This document shows positions 38,788 to 51,765 of a DNA stretch of 64,000 nt, piece by piece (within the stretch, counting starts at the first letter, position 1; each line of letters opens with the position of its first letter). This DNA comes from Trichoplax sp. H2 (taxonomy: Eukaryota > Placozoa > Uniplacotomia > Trichoplacea), in the NCBI GenBank assembly GCA_003344405.1, contig NOWV01000062.1, forward strand, positions 310,001 to 374,000, read 5' to 3'. Under the pieces are notes generated by a model. That model was not told where the DNA came from and made no database searches. It worked only from the letters and a program-made list of their open reading frames with translations. The position numbers and the translations under genes are program-made.

Positions 38788-40235
38788 GACGTCTTCTCCC
38801 TCACTTATAATGATTGTCTTGATAATACAAATATCTTGTAACTTCTGACTTGCTACTTATAACTATCGATCGGTTCACATCAGTAGTAGAAACTCTACCG
38901 ACAGTGAGAACTTGATTTGCACAAACCGTTTAATCAATGATTGCACTGTTATCAATTTATACCTGCTACACTGCAGAGTGCTGCAAATGGAAGATTTTTG
39001 AAACCCTTGCAGCTCGTGAAACGATGTACGATGGATGGTACGATGCTGATTGTTTTCGACACTTGTTTACAGAGTAGACTAGTCGTATTTCAGTCTAAAA
39101 TTGAAGCAGGTATGACTGAGTCAGTGGGCAGTGGAGCAAGTTTATTGCTGTTTGCTAATCAATTTTATTGGAGACACACGACAAAGTAAAACATGGAGCA
39201 AGAGACTATTTTATAGACTGCGAAGGAAAAATTTCAAAATACGCTTGTTAAAAGTAGTGCGCGTGCCTTTTCGACCCTAGCTCGGTACTTTCTATACTGT
39301 ACAGTATTGGTGGATGACCGAATGAGTGCAATTACTATATGCGGTCTTCGGGGCACTAGAAAAAGAATGATGGATTTTTTTTCTAGTAATCGTTGTCTCA
39401 TATACCAATACTGTAATGTAGCATGCAGGATTGATATTTAATTTTACAGCGACATGTTCATATTCTTCAGATATCCTGAGTGAACAACACTACTTCTTAT
39501 ACAGTATGGGCAATGAATGTACATGGACATTGGACAGCCTACATGTACTGTGCTGAGCCTAAGCAGTAAACAGCCTGAATGGTTGTGTAGTTGTCATCAA
39601 AGGCTAACTTTCGAGTTACTGTTCATAAATAGAAATAGACTCTTCTTGCTTGCCATTTCGTCACTTGTTCTATGATTTGGCAAAATCTACCTTCTCCTTC
39701 GTTCTACTGTCCCCTGTACTTACTTTTACTTTATAGTACAGCACTATAAATACACTCTCGGCGAAAGCCGAGTCTCTATACTACAGTACATTCAGTACTA
39801 GTCATTATGGGTGTGACAAGAAGAACAACGCCTATACTCATTAAAATAGAATAGTGTATTCTTCCATTGCTTGGACATTATTGACAAGTCGTCCAGTTAT
39901 TATTCAATTCACTTAGCGTTATTCCTCTGTGCTCTTATTCTAACCAGAAACGATTCAATCGTTGATATTGGATTAGCTAGCAATCAAGCCGATAGGAGTG
40001 ACCAAGACGATTGCTAATTTTATTGCTTGTAAACTGGATTGGATAAATTTAGAAATAAATTAATACGCGTATAATTTGACCAGATCGAGCGCTAACTACT
40101 TCTCACGTCATTCAATTCAGTAGAAGCGTTTTCAATCTCTCTCTCTCTCTCTCGCAAGTTTGGAGATCAGTCGTAGCCTAACCGCAACAATTATAGGAAA
40201 AAGATTATCGCTCCTCGATTGATTCGATAGCCATC
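38788..40235. other. Head-to-head spacer between dehydrogenase and TRPA-type gene
   Basis: It includes a short GTAC word cluster near 39290-39310, weaker ones at 39720-39800, and a CT run close to the TRPA ATG. An open frame at 38941-39189 begins with TTG, lacks recognisable features and is not called. Confidence 0.5.
40136..40153 (+). repeat. (CT)9 microsatellite upstream of the TRPA-type gene
   Basis: A pure TC dinucleotide run ends 83 bp before the predicted ATG, so it is probably in the 5' UTR or core promoter. Confidence 0.85.
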
Positions 40236-43200
40236 ATGATTTCACGCTTGCTGAGTAATATTCGCCGTCCTAGCCAAGATTTAACCCAACGTGAAGCTCT
40301 GCCTGGGTCCAAATTTACCAGTTTGGGTGATACATCAGTCCATACCGGATTAAGCAGTTCTATGCAAATATTACATGCTATTAATCAAGTAAGTTGATGA
40401 GAGCGCAATAATAGAATTAGAAAAGCGAGAGAAAAAATCACAAGATGGATCCATGTTAGTCATCAATGTCTTAAAATTGCTTTTATCATACTGTAGATAC
40501 TGTACAAGACCACAATCTAAATTCTATTCATCTTAAGCTGATAATCAACTTAAATTCATCGTAATAATTCGATAAAAATAAAAAAAGGAAAAAATTGTCT
40601 TAAAGTTGCTTTCATACTGTATGTATGCGGAAGACCACTATCTAAATCCGATTAACTTGAAGCCATCCTATACAAAGTGTGTCTATGTACCATTAATTAA
40701 CTAAGTTCATTATGATAATTGGATAATAATTATTAGAGAGGGAGAAAAAAATGGAATATTTTATCGATCATGGTTAATTCATACCATGAAATAGGCTTAG
40801 AAATGAAGTAATCATGGTAAACATCTTGAAATTGCTTTTCCATTACCAGATGCCTATCTCCCATAAATTTGAAGCACTTCTGTACAAATAAGCATTATAC
40901 TTTACAAATCAACAATCATAATGGAGAAGAAAGGGCAAAGCATATCAACAGATTGTGTTAGTGCTATGGTCAAAATCTAAAAATCTGACCTACTAAATTT
41001 GTAGACAGAGTATAAGATAAGGCTATGATCGTTGACGTATGATAAATAATCGTTTTAAAATTATCGTGATACATACTATACGTCTAAAAGCCTAATTCAA
41101 TTCGAATTTTTAAATGAGAAAGGTCAAGGAAACAAGTTTTACTTGAGCTTATAATAAACATTGATCTGATAGACAATCAACAAATGACAAAATTGTTATC
41201 CAGTGAATAACTAATCTCATCTTTCAATCTCGTTCTTTAGGTTATCCGTGACGGCGACATGAATCAATTTAATGAATTATTGCTTTCTGTTGGAGTCAAT
41301 CTCGATATCTTAAATCGTTGTGATCATCATGGTTATTCACCTTTACATTATGCTGCTTACGCCAATAAAGTAGAAATAGCTAAAAAGTTACTTTCCAAGA
41401 AAGCAAGTAAGTTGCCCGACTAAATCGATCAGCAAGTCTTAAATTATATACACGCGTATTTATTATTCCTGCAAGTTACATATACGTAATATTGTTGATA
41501 AAAACTTCATATCGAATCAATTCATAATGAGGAGAGAACTTTTTTAACAATAAATTTGATTTAATCAAGGACTTGCTAATAGTAATACTGTAGTACACGT
41601 AGAATCCAATATAAATGAAATTAAATGACGTTAAAATTGTAGAAAGACGTTAATCAGTACTTATTTATGATTATGGAAATGGCTTAAATTAACCGTTATA
41701 ATAACTTTCAAATTTTAGCTGCCGATATCTATCGTATAATTCGCTATGAATTAAGTTATGCTATACAACTCGCATTGATTCTGCTAGTAGATTAATCACA
41801 TTGCGTATCAATCGAGATAAACGGCCTCGCTTATACCCTCTGTAATCCTAACTCCTTCATCTAATACTAGAATATCACTACAAATCATAGAGAGATGAAA
41901 TGGATTTTTTTATACTGTCTTAACTCTATGTTAATTTTTTTATTTCGCTATCAGATATTAATAAGGAAGGGATTGACAAATTGACGCCTTTGCATATAGC
42001 GGCTAAATACAACGCTGTCGAGTAAGTCAAATTAATATCCGATTATTCATGGATTCGAAGTTATGCTTTAACAATCAATTATTGTATCGCAAAATTATAT
42101 CTAAATATTCGTTTGACTTATGCCTTACCTTAAAGTTAAGTAATAACACGATGTAGTAGTTGGATTCGAAATTTTGGAATACTATTTATCCTTAAATTCT
42201 TTCCATAGAACCAGCGTACAATATTAATGTATTTTATCAGTTGTAACTACCCAAATCGACGTAGTTTGTAAAGTAAATTTGTTATAAACCTTGCTGTCAA
42301 TAGTGATTTACAAATTAGCGGCTTCTAATAAATACTCTGAAAGGATTTTTAAATTATTATTAATCTAATCTAATAATAATCATTTCTAATGTGAAAACAT
42401 TCAAAACGTAGCCAATACTGCTGCACAATCTCTACATTTATACAAACTTCAATCAATCGATAACATGGATTACATTATCGCTTTGTTACTTTTAAAGATG
42501 ACTTTGACTGTTTAAGATTTAGTCCTATCACATCGCGTGTCTTCCTGTTGTCATAGCTAGCTGACATCACACAGTAAAATGGTACGATGTATGCCATTGC
42601 GATCGATTCTAATGTAATTTTGAATAAATGTTACATAGGGTTATACCGGTGCTTTTGGAGAAGAAAGCCCATATTAATGCTAAATCAAAAAATGAACTTA
42701 CCCCATTACATTTAGCAGCACGTAAAGGCCATCAAGAGTCTGTCAAAGTGAGTATAAAATGTAAAAGACTATCTTCATCTTTCATTTTATCAAGTTTCAC
42801 AATTCTATCATATCATTTTTAGTTATTACTTGAAGCAAAAGGCATTGATGTTTCAGCTGCTGGTGAAGATGGCATTACTCCGTTACATTTAGCAATGATT
42901 GGCGGTAATATTGAAGTATCTCGATTGCTGGTTAGTTTCCTATACGCATACAAAGATATAATTCACCTGTTTAATTTACTTAGTGTATAATCTCGCGACA
43001 TTTATAGTCTTACAGCAGTAAACTATTTAACGTTGGCTGTACGGTTAATATGCGACATAAGTAGTAGTTAAAGATTTACGTTTTTATTACGATTCACCAG
43101 CGATCTTTCTAACCTTGAAATTATATTATCGCTTCCAGCTATCTTCAAATAATACGGGTCTACTGTCGATGGCAGCCGATGGTCGTACACCAATACATTT

Positions 43201-46200
43201 TGCAGCATCTGCCGGCAATCATGATATTATAACATTTTTAATCAGTTATGGTAAGGAAATGGGCTTTTTGTACGTTAGAATGACTTTTATTATCCTAAAA
43301 GATATTTACCATAGTATACCCATTAAATATTAGATTAAATCTTATATTTAAATCCTACTTTCTTATTCTGTCACAGTGCCCACTTGCGGTTTTAGCCCTG
43401 GGGACATTATTGATAAATCAGATGGTGTTGGTAATACTGCTCTCCATTTAGCTGTTCAATACGGCCATAAGAAGGTAACTGAAAGCCATACATTTCAAAT
43501 ATTACCTGAATAAATTGCTCAAGCCCTCATTGGATAAAATATACATATATCTGATATTTATTTATCTTAATCAGGCGGTCGAAGTTTGCCTTAATAATAA
43601 TGCAAAAATTAACGAGCAGACGGTTAGTTACATTGAAATAATCATTTTATTCAAGGATCCAAACTCTGTATGAGACATTTAGTGTTGATATTAATTAATT
43701 CTGAAAGATGCGATTCTCGAGTTTTTTTAATTTAAATTTGATTGATACAGGTTTAGTAGATTAAGCAACATTAAATTGTGTATTAGACAGAGGTTGATGA
43801 TGAGATAGCTTGAGCCTTGTACGTACTATTTGTTCTCAGTATTTTTAAGGCCTAGACTGATAGCTTACCTGGTAATAAAGTACTAAGCAGTATTCTCGGA
43901 CATTAAGCGTTTATCCCTTTGCAAAATTTGAAGGGGCGAGGACTACTGATTACATTAAATTGCCAACCTAACGTAGTAGCAGTCAGGGTATTACAGCAAG
44001 ATATATACCAAAAATAATTCAATGCAGTATACTGTAAATTTATTATCGTTGCAGGGCAGTTTATGAATGTTGTTGTAAATGTCCAACAGATACGTTATAG
44101 TACTGACTACATTAGAATTTGATCATTGTTCATATAGTTTTATTATTATATGAAGTAATTTATAGCGTAAAATCATAGATAATTGTTCTAGTAATTCAGC
44201 TTCAAGATAAAGAATATTTCATTTTTTAAATATTTAGTTCAACTTAACGACACCCTTACATTTGGCTGCTCAAAATGGACATGATGAAATTATTGTTAGC
44301 TTGCTTAACGCTGGCTCACGAGTTAATATTGAAGATGCTGATGGATTAACTCCACTTAATAGGTATTATTTAGGACTGATTGTTGTCTCCTGTTGATACA
44401 GTTATGCATTTTAGCCACTACCATAAAACTAAACTAAGCTGTTTTCGTTTCTGACCTATAGAGCGGCATTATTTGGACGTCCGGAAGCTGTATCTGTATT
44501 AATCAATAAAGTTAGTAATAAAGATAAAATCCATGTAATGATTACGAAATGCTGATAATGTTGACTATGTCTACATCTGATTGAATTATTATTTCCTCCC
44601 CTTAGTAACATTGATTCATGAGAGTAATCGTGTACTACGTTTATTGGACCGTTTATTAAATAGTCAATTAATTATTATGAAGAAAAAGACTTGTTGAGAG
44701 CAAATTGCATTACATTTTCCCTTCATTTTTCAAGTTATGTTATTTTTATCAAACATTTCGTAAGATAAATATTAGAATTTCATTTTTTAATGAATGTTAC
44801 TTTTAAGCTATAGCATTTAATAATAGATAATTTTGGAAGCATTAAGCGATCGTAAAACTTGACCATCAAATATATTTTGAATACAGTATAGACAATTTTT
44901 AGAATAGAACATCTAAACGTATCACAGTAAGTCCGTCATCAGTAAAAATTTGTATGGTAATTTGATGTCACTTCCCTGTTATATATATCCCTATGTCTAT
45001 GATAGATTTTAACTTATTTGCTATTATTTATACACGATTAAATTTATTTTATTACGCTATTATAGTTACTAATATAGACTTATTATTTAGGGGGCTGTTA
45101 TAGATTCCGCCGATGAAGAAGGATTCACGCCATTAATCAATGCTTGTAGAAAAGGCCATCAAGAGGTTGTCGATATACTATTAAACAATAAAGTTGACAC
45201 TCAAATTTCTGATGGATCGGAAAGAACTTGCTTACATTGGGCTGTATTATCTGGAAATATTGAGATTATCAGATTGCTCATTAATGTAAGTGAATATGAC
45301 AAAAAACGTATAGATCATGAATTGCACCGCTAGTATTTATAGCGTAATTAGTGCTTTACACAATCATGGAAACATGCAGCTAAGATATCATTATTATTTT
45401 TTTCCTATTTTTTTAGTGTAATAGTAAAGAACTGATTGGTAAAGCAGATAGAAATGGCTCCACACCATTTCATTATTCAGCAGAGGGAGGTTATTACGAG
45501 GTTAGTTCTTAAAAACTTTTGCATAGATATCGTATAGTACGTAAGCAGCTTTCTGAGACTTTGCTATTTTTCATTTAATAAATAAGTTCATCAATTAGAT
45601 TATCAGTAATAAGTAATAAAAAGTCTATAAAGTATCTTCTTATACATTTATCGCTGTAAGCACCACCTCGAGTATAATTAAATACGAGTATTATTTTTTT
45701 ATGTATGTAGATTTTAGACTTCTTTCTACAGAATAAAGCTAATCCTACAAAAGAAGATGATGAAGAACATACCCCTCTGCATTTAGCTGCAATGTAAGTT
45801 TTTATAGATTCTCATTGATTTTTATTAATCTTGGTAGAACAAAGAATATTTTAAAATTCTATTATTCATATCAACATATACTAAAAGCTTACTTCTAATA
45901 AATGCAGTAGTTGTTACTAATTAAATTAGAATATATTATCTATTTACTTGTAAGTGACTAATTGGTACCGTATTCATATTCTCATGAGTTAAATTTATAG
46001 AATAAGGTATTGTAAATATTTCCTTTAAGCATTAGAAATGCTATATAGATGCTCGTTACAAGCATTCAGATCAGAGAAAAGAGTTTACATCAAAATACTA
46101 CAGTATTATTGTCATCGAACTTTTTCTCAAGTTTTGATTCACGTATTGATTACTACAGTTAATGATATTTTTGCAAAACTTAGGAATGGACATACTAGCT

Positions 46201-49200
46201 GCGTATCAATCTTATTAGCTGCTGATTCCTCTATAATTAATGATGCTAATATTAAAGGACAAACACCGGTCCATCTTGCGTGCAAGCGTGGCCACATTGC
46301 GTGTGTTAAGGTGTTATTGCAGTATGGAGCAAATCTATCCCGGACGTAAGTTAAGAGCAAATGATAATGACCGACCAAAGAAAATAGTGATACTATACTA
46401 TATAGGTGATACCATTTCGAAGCAGTGATAATAAAATCAGTTTATAGATTTATTTTAGATTTACTATCTTTGCGAAACATCCTATAATTATGTTTTACCA
46501 ATGTACTTGAACTACTATTCAAAAGGGATGATTATCGACTATCGCCGTTAGAGTATACTGCTATCTACGGTCATCCCGAAACTATGAAGATTCTACTCGA
46601 AAGTAAAGCATCCATCAACACAACTGATCGTAATAAGGTTAGTTGAGTTTACAGAGATAGATAATATCTTAGCCTTTATATCTCAACCTAAGTATGATTT
46701 CTCACGGACATCTCTGTAGAATACTCCTCTGCATTTAGCGGCCAAATATGGGAATACTAAAATCATCCGATTACTTCTTGACAATGGTGCTGATATAACT
46801 GCCCTTAATGATCGGAGTCAAACATGCTTAGATGTAGCAATAGAAAACAAGAGAAAAGAGGCTGCAGTATCATTCGTAAAGCATAGAAGGTTAATATGGA
46901 GCCATTATTTGCTTTAAATATCCAAATTAATTCTATTTCCTATCTCATAGTTAAACCAATTTCCTATGTTCTTATAATTCATGACTTTATACGTACTAGA
47001 GAATACGCGCTTAATTATCTATCAAATATTATAGTATTTTCTTTCAGTAGCAGTGATTAATAACGTATTTAAAAGCACTACTAGTCACTGTTTTATTCTT
47101 GACTGATTTTGTGATATGTTAAATCCTATCAGAAATGCCCTCGATTTAAGCCATAAGACTAACTGTATCAAAAAACTGAAGTATAGTATTGCTCCTTATT
47201 AGCAACTAAAACTTTAATTTACTGTCAAGACTAAAGTGCTGATTGTAATGGATGACACAGTTTTCGATTGCGGATTGGATTGTAGTTCAGTTACAGTCGT
47301 ATCATGGACCATTATACCCATTTAAACTAAATGTTATAAAGCGTTTATTTTGCATTTAGCTTCCATATATAGTGAACTAAATATGTTTAATTATATTAAA
47401 TATATTATATCATTCCCCTCATATTATTAAGATGGCATGAAATACTTGAAGATTATGGCGGTAACAAAGAGCCTCCAATGAAGAAATTAATCGAAGTCTT
47501 ACCTGAAGCGGCTAAGGTCTATTTTGTGTTATTGATGTGTATTCGTATTTTAATGTATTTATGACAGTAGCTCAAGTATCGGATCTATCTTACATTTTTT
47601 ATAGCTTAGTTCTAATTGTATTATCGACGAATTTTCACAGTAGTTTGCAGTAGTAACAAAAGTAAATAATAATTTATTCGAAATAGGTTGTTTTAGATCG
47701 ATCGATTGAATCATCTCCATTACCAGAAAAACATCCCAATTATACAGTAAGGCATACGATACTTAATCTTATTTTTACTAAAACTTAAAAATTATTTAAT
47801 TGCAAAAAGATAAGCCAAAGGACATCAAATTATGTTGAAACCGACAACAGTATTTTTTTAAGTGAAGCCATTAAATCATCACTGTTTTGTTACAGATTAC
47901 CTACAATTATCAGTATATAGACACTGATCCAGCCGATCCACGCAGGAAAGGGCAACATTATTCAGCAATGAAAGTAAATATAAAGTAGCTATTAACAGTG
48001 ATTGCTTGTGCTAAAATATTTACTATAATGTTACTCATTTCTGCCATAGAAACTGTGATTGATAAATGTGATTAATGTCTTACTACATCTAGGAAATGGT
48101 TGATAACGATCGTGAAGATCTTCTTAATCACCCATTATGTCAATCTTTGTTAAGTTTAAAGTGGTAAATAATAGTAAATAGGTCCATGACTGCTTCTCGA
48201 GAGCGGTCGACATGCATGATATTTGTGAAGTAATGAAATGAAAGTATACTAGATATCTGTATATTCTTTATCACTAACCCCTGCTTTTCAAATTTTGATG
48301 ATAGGAACTTATATGGACGATGGTTTTTCATGCTTAATCTATTATCCTACGTCTTCTTTTTGACATTATTGACTACATTTGCTTCTGCAACAGCCACTAA
48401 GTCTTACAATTTAACATTTTATTGTCGTGACTGCTGTAATAGAAGTTATCAACCAAACTTAACTGCGGAATTTTATAACCTAACGCAGGTAAATTTTTAC
48501 GAATAAATCGTTAATTTTGCCAATAATATTCAATGGCGTCTTAAGACGAGTTGATAATACTCTTATTATATAATTCTCAGCTCATACTTAAATTGAACCT
48601 ATGTTGTTATTATATTTCTCACTCTACTTTATTAGCTACACAGCTGAATTCCATTTATGTATTTATTTTATGCCTTTAATACAGCTGTCACAACCGATGT
48701 GGTTTATTAAGTATATTACATTTGGTTTCGGATGTTTCGGATTACTGAAAGAAATTGTTCAGTTAGTACAACAGGTAATAATAATTCAGTAATTGTTAGA
48801 AAATTCATTCCATTCATCTTTATAACAATACTTAAAAAGGGAGACAGTATTTAATTTACTCACCGTATATACTATCATAGACTACTAGATATATCAGGTA
48901 CATCTAGTAGCCCATGATACTATACAGTTATTCTGCGGTTTGTAGCAAACACTGTATAGGTGTTATAAAAATTTTCTAGCACAGGAAATTCGCTTAACTA
49001 AGCTATCTGAATCTAATCGATCAGTTTTATGTCGTAGAATAATGAGCTTTGATCAAATCCCAATTACTATACGCTAAGAATAATTATATATAATTGCTGT
49101 TACTATTTATTAAGATCATATTAAAGAAATTAGCTAAATTTCGTTAATCATTCCATTAAAATAATTAATCAAGAAATAAATAAGTAATAAATTCACCAAT

Positions 49201-51765
49201 GATGAAACGAGAATTGTTACAACTTCGCTTTTAATCTTTTTATTTGATCTATGATCGCATTAGACAAGTGAGAGTTTGCAAGGAGAAGAATTGTTTTAAC
49301 AACTTGCTAGCATATAACATTGAAAACTAAAACAGTCTATGATGTTTTGATTATAGGGCGGTCGCTATTTTAACTTCGAAAATGCTTTAGAATGGGTACT
49401 GTATTTTTCTTCATTTCTGTACTTGTTCCCATTCTCATTCGATTCGGGAGTAAACTTTTTTCAAAGTTGCCCGCCTATCAAATCACAATTGCTATGGGGC
49501 TCAATTGCAATTGTTTTAGCCTGGATCAATATGTTGCTTTACTTCAAGCGGTTAGCATTATACTCTTTAGTTTATATCAGCCGCGATAGATAGTTACATC
49601 AGTATAAATAGATTGTTTTACAAAGATACCTAAATATAACTTTTATTAGAAGAATTAGATCTAAATGAATCAATCTTATTATATTTCATTTCTTACCAAT
49701 TTAATATAGGTTTACAGTTGGGATATACGTTGTCATGTTTGTGACTGTATTAAAAAATGTACTGAAGGTAAATTTATTGTGTAATGTCGAAGCTAATTCA
49801 ATCGGACTTAAATTCTTTACTGAAATAAGCATCATTTATGCCATTTATTATCAATAGGTTTTGATTCTGTTCAGTATGTTTATTATTGGATTTGGATTAT
49901 CCTTTTATCGAGTCTCAAATGTACTTCGTTGTACAACATTTAACAACAATTGTACCGTTTTTAATCCGACGTCAGTAAGTGGTTGTTACCTCTTGAATTA
50001 GACCAAACCTAAGATCAAATACTTCATCTTTCAATGTTATACACAGGAGATCATTAAGAGGCTAATAAATAAAATTAAGATTCAGTTGTTAATGTTACGT
50101 TAAGAGTTATAATTGACATCTTTACTTGATCACTGAGCTGCTCTAAATATGTATACCCTATGAATCGTGGAATAGGCATTTTATAATGTTACAATTCTAC
50201 TTTTAGCTTACGGTCTTTGGGACACCAACCTTCTCTATGATTAAATCATTCATTATGATGCAAGGAGAATTTGAATTTGTTGACGACTTTGTTACTGGAG
50301 CAATCAGTCAAACACCTAATCAAAGATTAACATATCCATATTTTACATTTGCGATATTTGTTATCTTCGTTATTATTATGGCTATCGTCTTAATGAATAT
50401 GATGGTAATTGCATGAATTCCTATTCTTATAGGAAATGAATAATAGAGTACAATGTAGACTACTGTATGACAACTGTTATTACTAAAAATGACAACTTTA
50501 GGTTGGTTTAGCGGTAGGCGATATCGAAGCGGTTCAGAAATTTGCTAGCTTAAGTAGGATTAAAAGACAGGTAATGTCAACAGAAACGTCCTTATTTAGC
50601 ATGGCATTTCTGTATTAATCTTTGGTAATGGAGTTGGTTAAATAGTAGAATTTGGCTGCTTATCTAAAGAAATTTCATAGAATAGTTTTAATCTTAAAAT
50701 AACATAAGGAACTTGTAAACTTATTTAAGGTGGAGTCATTCGATGATATGGAAAGTGTTTTACCGATAAGCATCCTAAAGTTGGCCTATCGACCTAAAGT
50801 CGTTGCTAAACCTAACGTTACTAGATCAAAGGTACTGCTATGATATAATTTCTATTAATTGCGTCATATGCCTTTTCTGTAACTTAGTTAACATTTTATC
50901 TAAGGTAATATTTTTTCAATTTCTTGTATCAATACTTAATAAGAATTGTTATTTTATAACAATAATTTATTACGATGACCCGCTAGCGACTGTTGTAGTG
51001 GTTGTATAAGGTATCTTTTGTGTTAATGTATCATTCATTTATTCTTACACGTTTAATAATACGCTTCATAATACGTCGGTCTATGCGTATCCGTACTTTA
51101 GTATGAAATAGTTTTTCTTGACTATTTTACCTTATTCACAAAATTGATCTGTTATGGCTCTCATAATGATAATTATTAGTTCCCGAGTTAAATATGGTGC
51201 AATTTTTTATGTACTATGTTCAAACGGAATATCATTTTATAGCAGTAATTAATATAATTTTATGTTCACACCGTTACTAATTTTCGTTTTAAGGCTTACG
51301 AATTTTTCAAGCTGGCACAAAAGAAGATCGAAGACTATACTTCTGAATACTTTGAAAGTAATACGCAAGATCGACAGACAGATTTAGTTAATTATTTCCA
51401 AGATGAAATTGAGACATATAAGAAAAGGTGCAAATATCACCTCATCTTTCAATTCGCAATTGATCTTTATTATATACTTACTTATCTGTGAACCTTTACT
51501 ACTTTCTTGATATAATATTAGAATTGCATCATTACATGGTTATATGACGCTTCAAACAGAAGTGTTGATGAAGATTAATTCAAAACTGTGCAAAAAAGAT
51601 GGCAAAGCATCTACTCTTCGCACACCTCGTCCCTCCAGTGCTCAACCGCTACCTTCTCGTATTGCTGATGAGCTAATTAATATAGCCAAGACAGCAACAG
51701 AACCAGATATAGGGGATGAACCAGTTGTAGCATCTAATGATGACGATCATTTATCGGCATTATAA
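40236..51765 (+). CDS. TRPA: TRPA-type cation channel with long ankyrin-repeat domain (complete)
   Basis: Thirty exons from ATG 40236 to TAA 51765 join without a phase error and give about 1174 aa. Exon starts are 40236, 41241, 41955, 42639, 42823, 43139, 43377, 43575, 44238, 44462, 45091, 45417, 45711, 46184, 46526, 46720, 47432, 47687, 47896, 48093, 48305, 48685, 49357, 49710, 49858, 50207, 50502, 50730, 51294 and 51522. Residues ~50-610 are about 16 ankyrin repeats (TPLHLAA type). A linker leads to the LLNHP pre-S1 motif, then S1 (from ~715), S2-S5, the pore region TFSMIKSFIMMQGEFEF, S6 and the post-S6 helix VGLAVGDIEAVQKFASLSRI, nearly the TRPA1 form. A short coiled-coil tail follows. TRPA1 relatives are Ca2+-permeable channels for irritants or temperature. 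Cysteines used for electrophile sensing in vertebrates are missing; see findings. Confidence 0.95.

Noticed and set aside
38941-39189. 82-codon frame upstream of the dehydrogenase
   Set aside because: Starts with TTG, no domain, lies in a promoter spacer.
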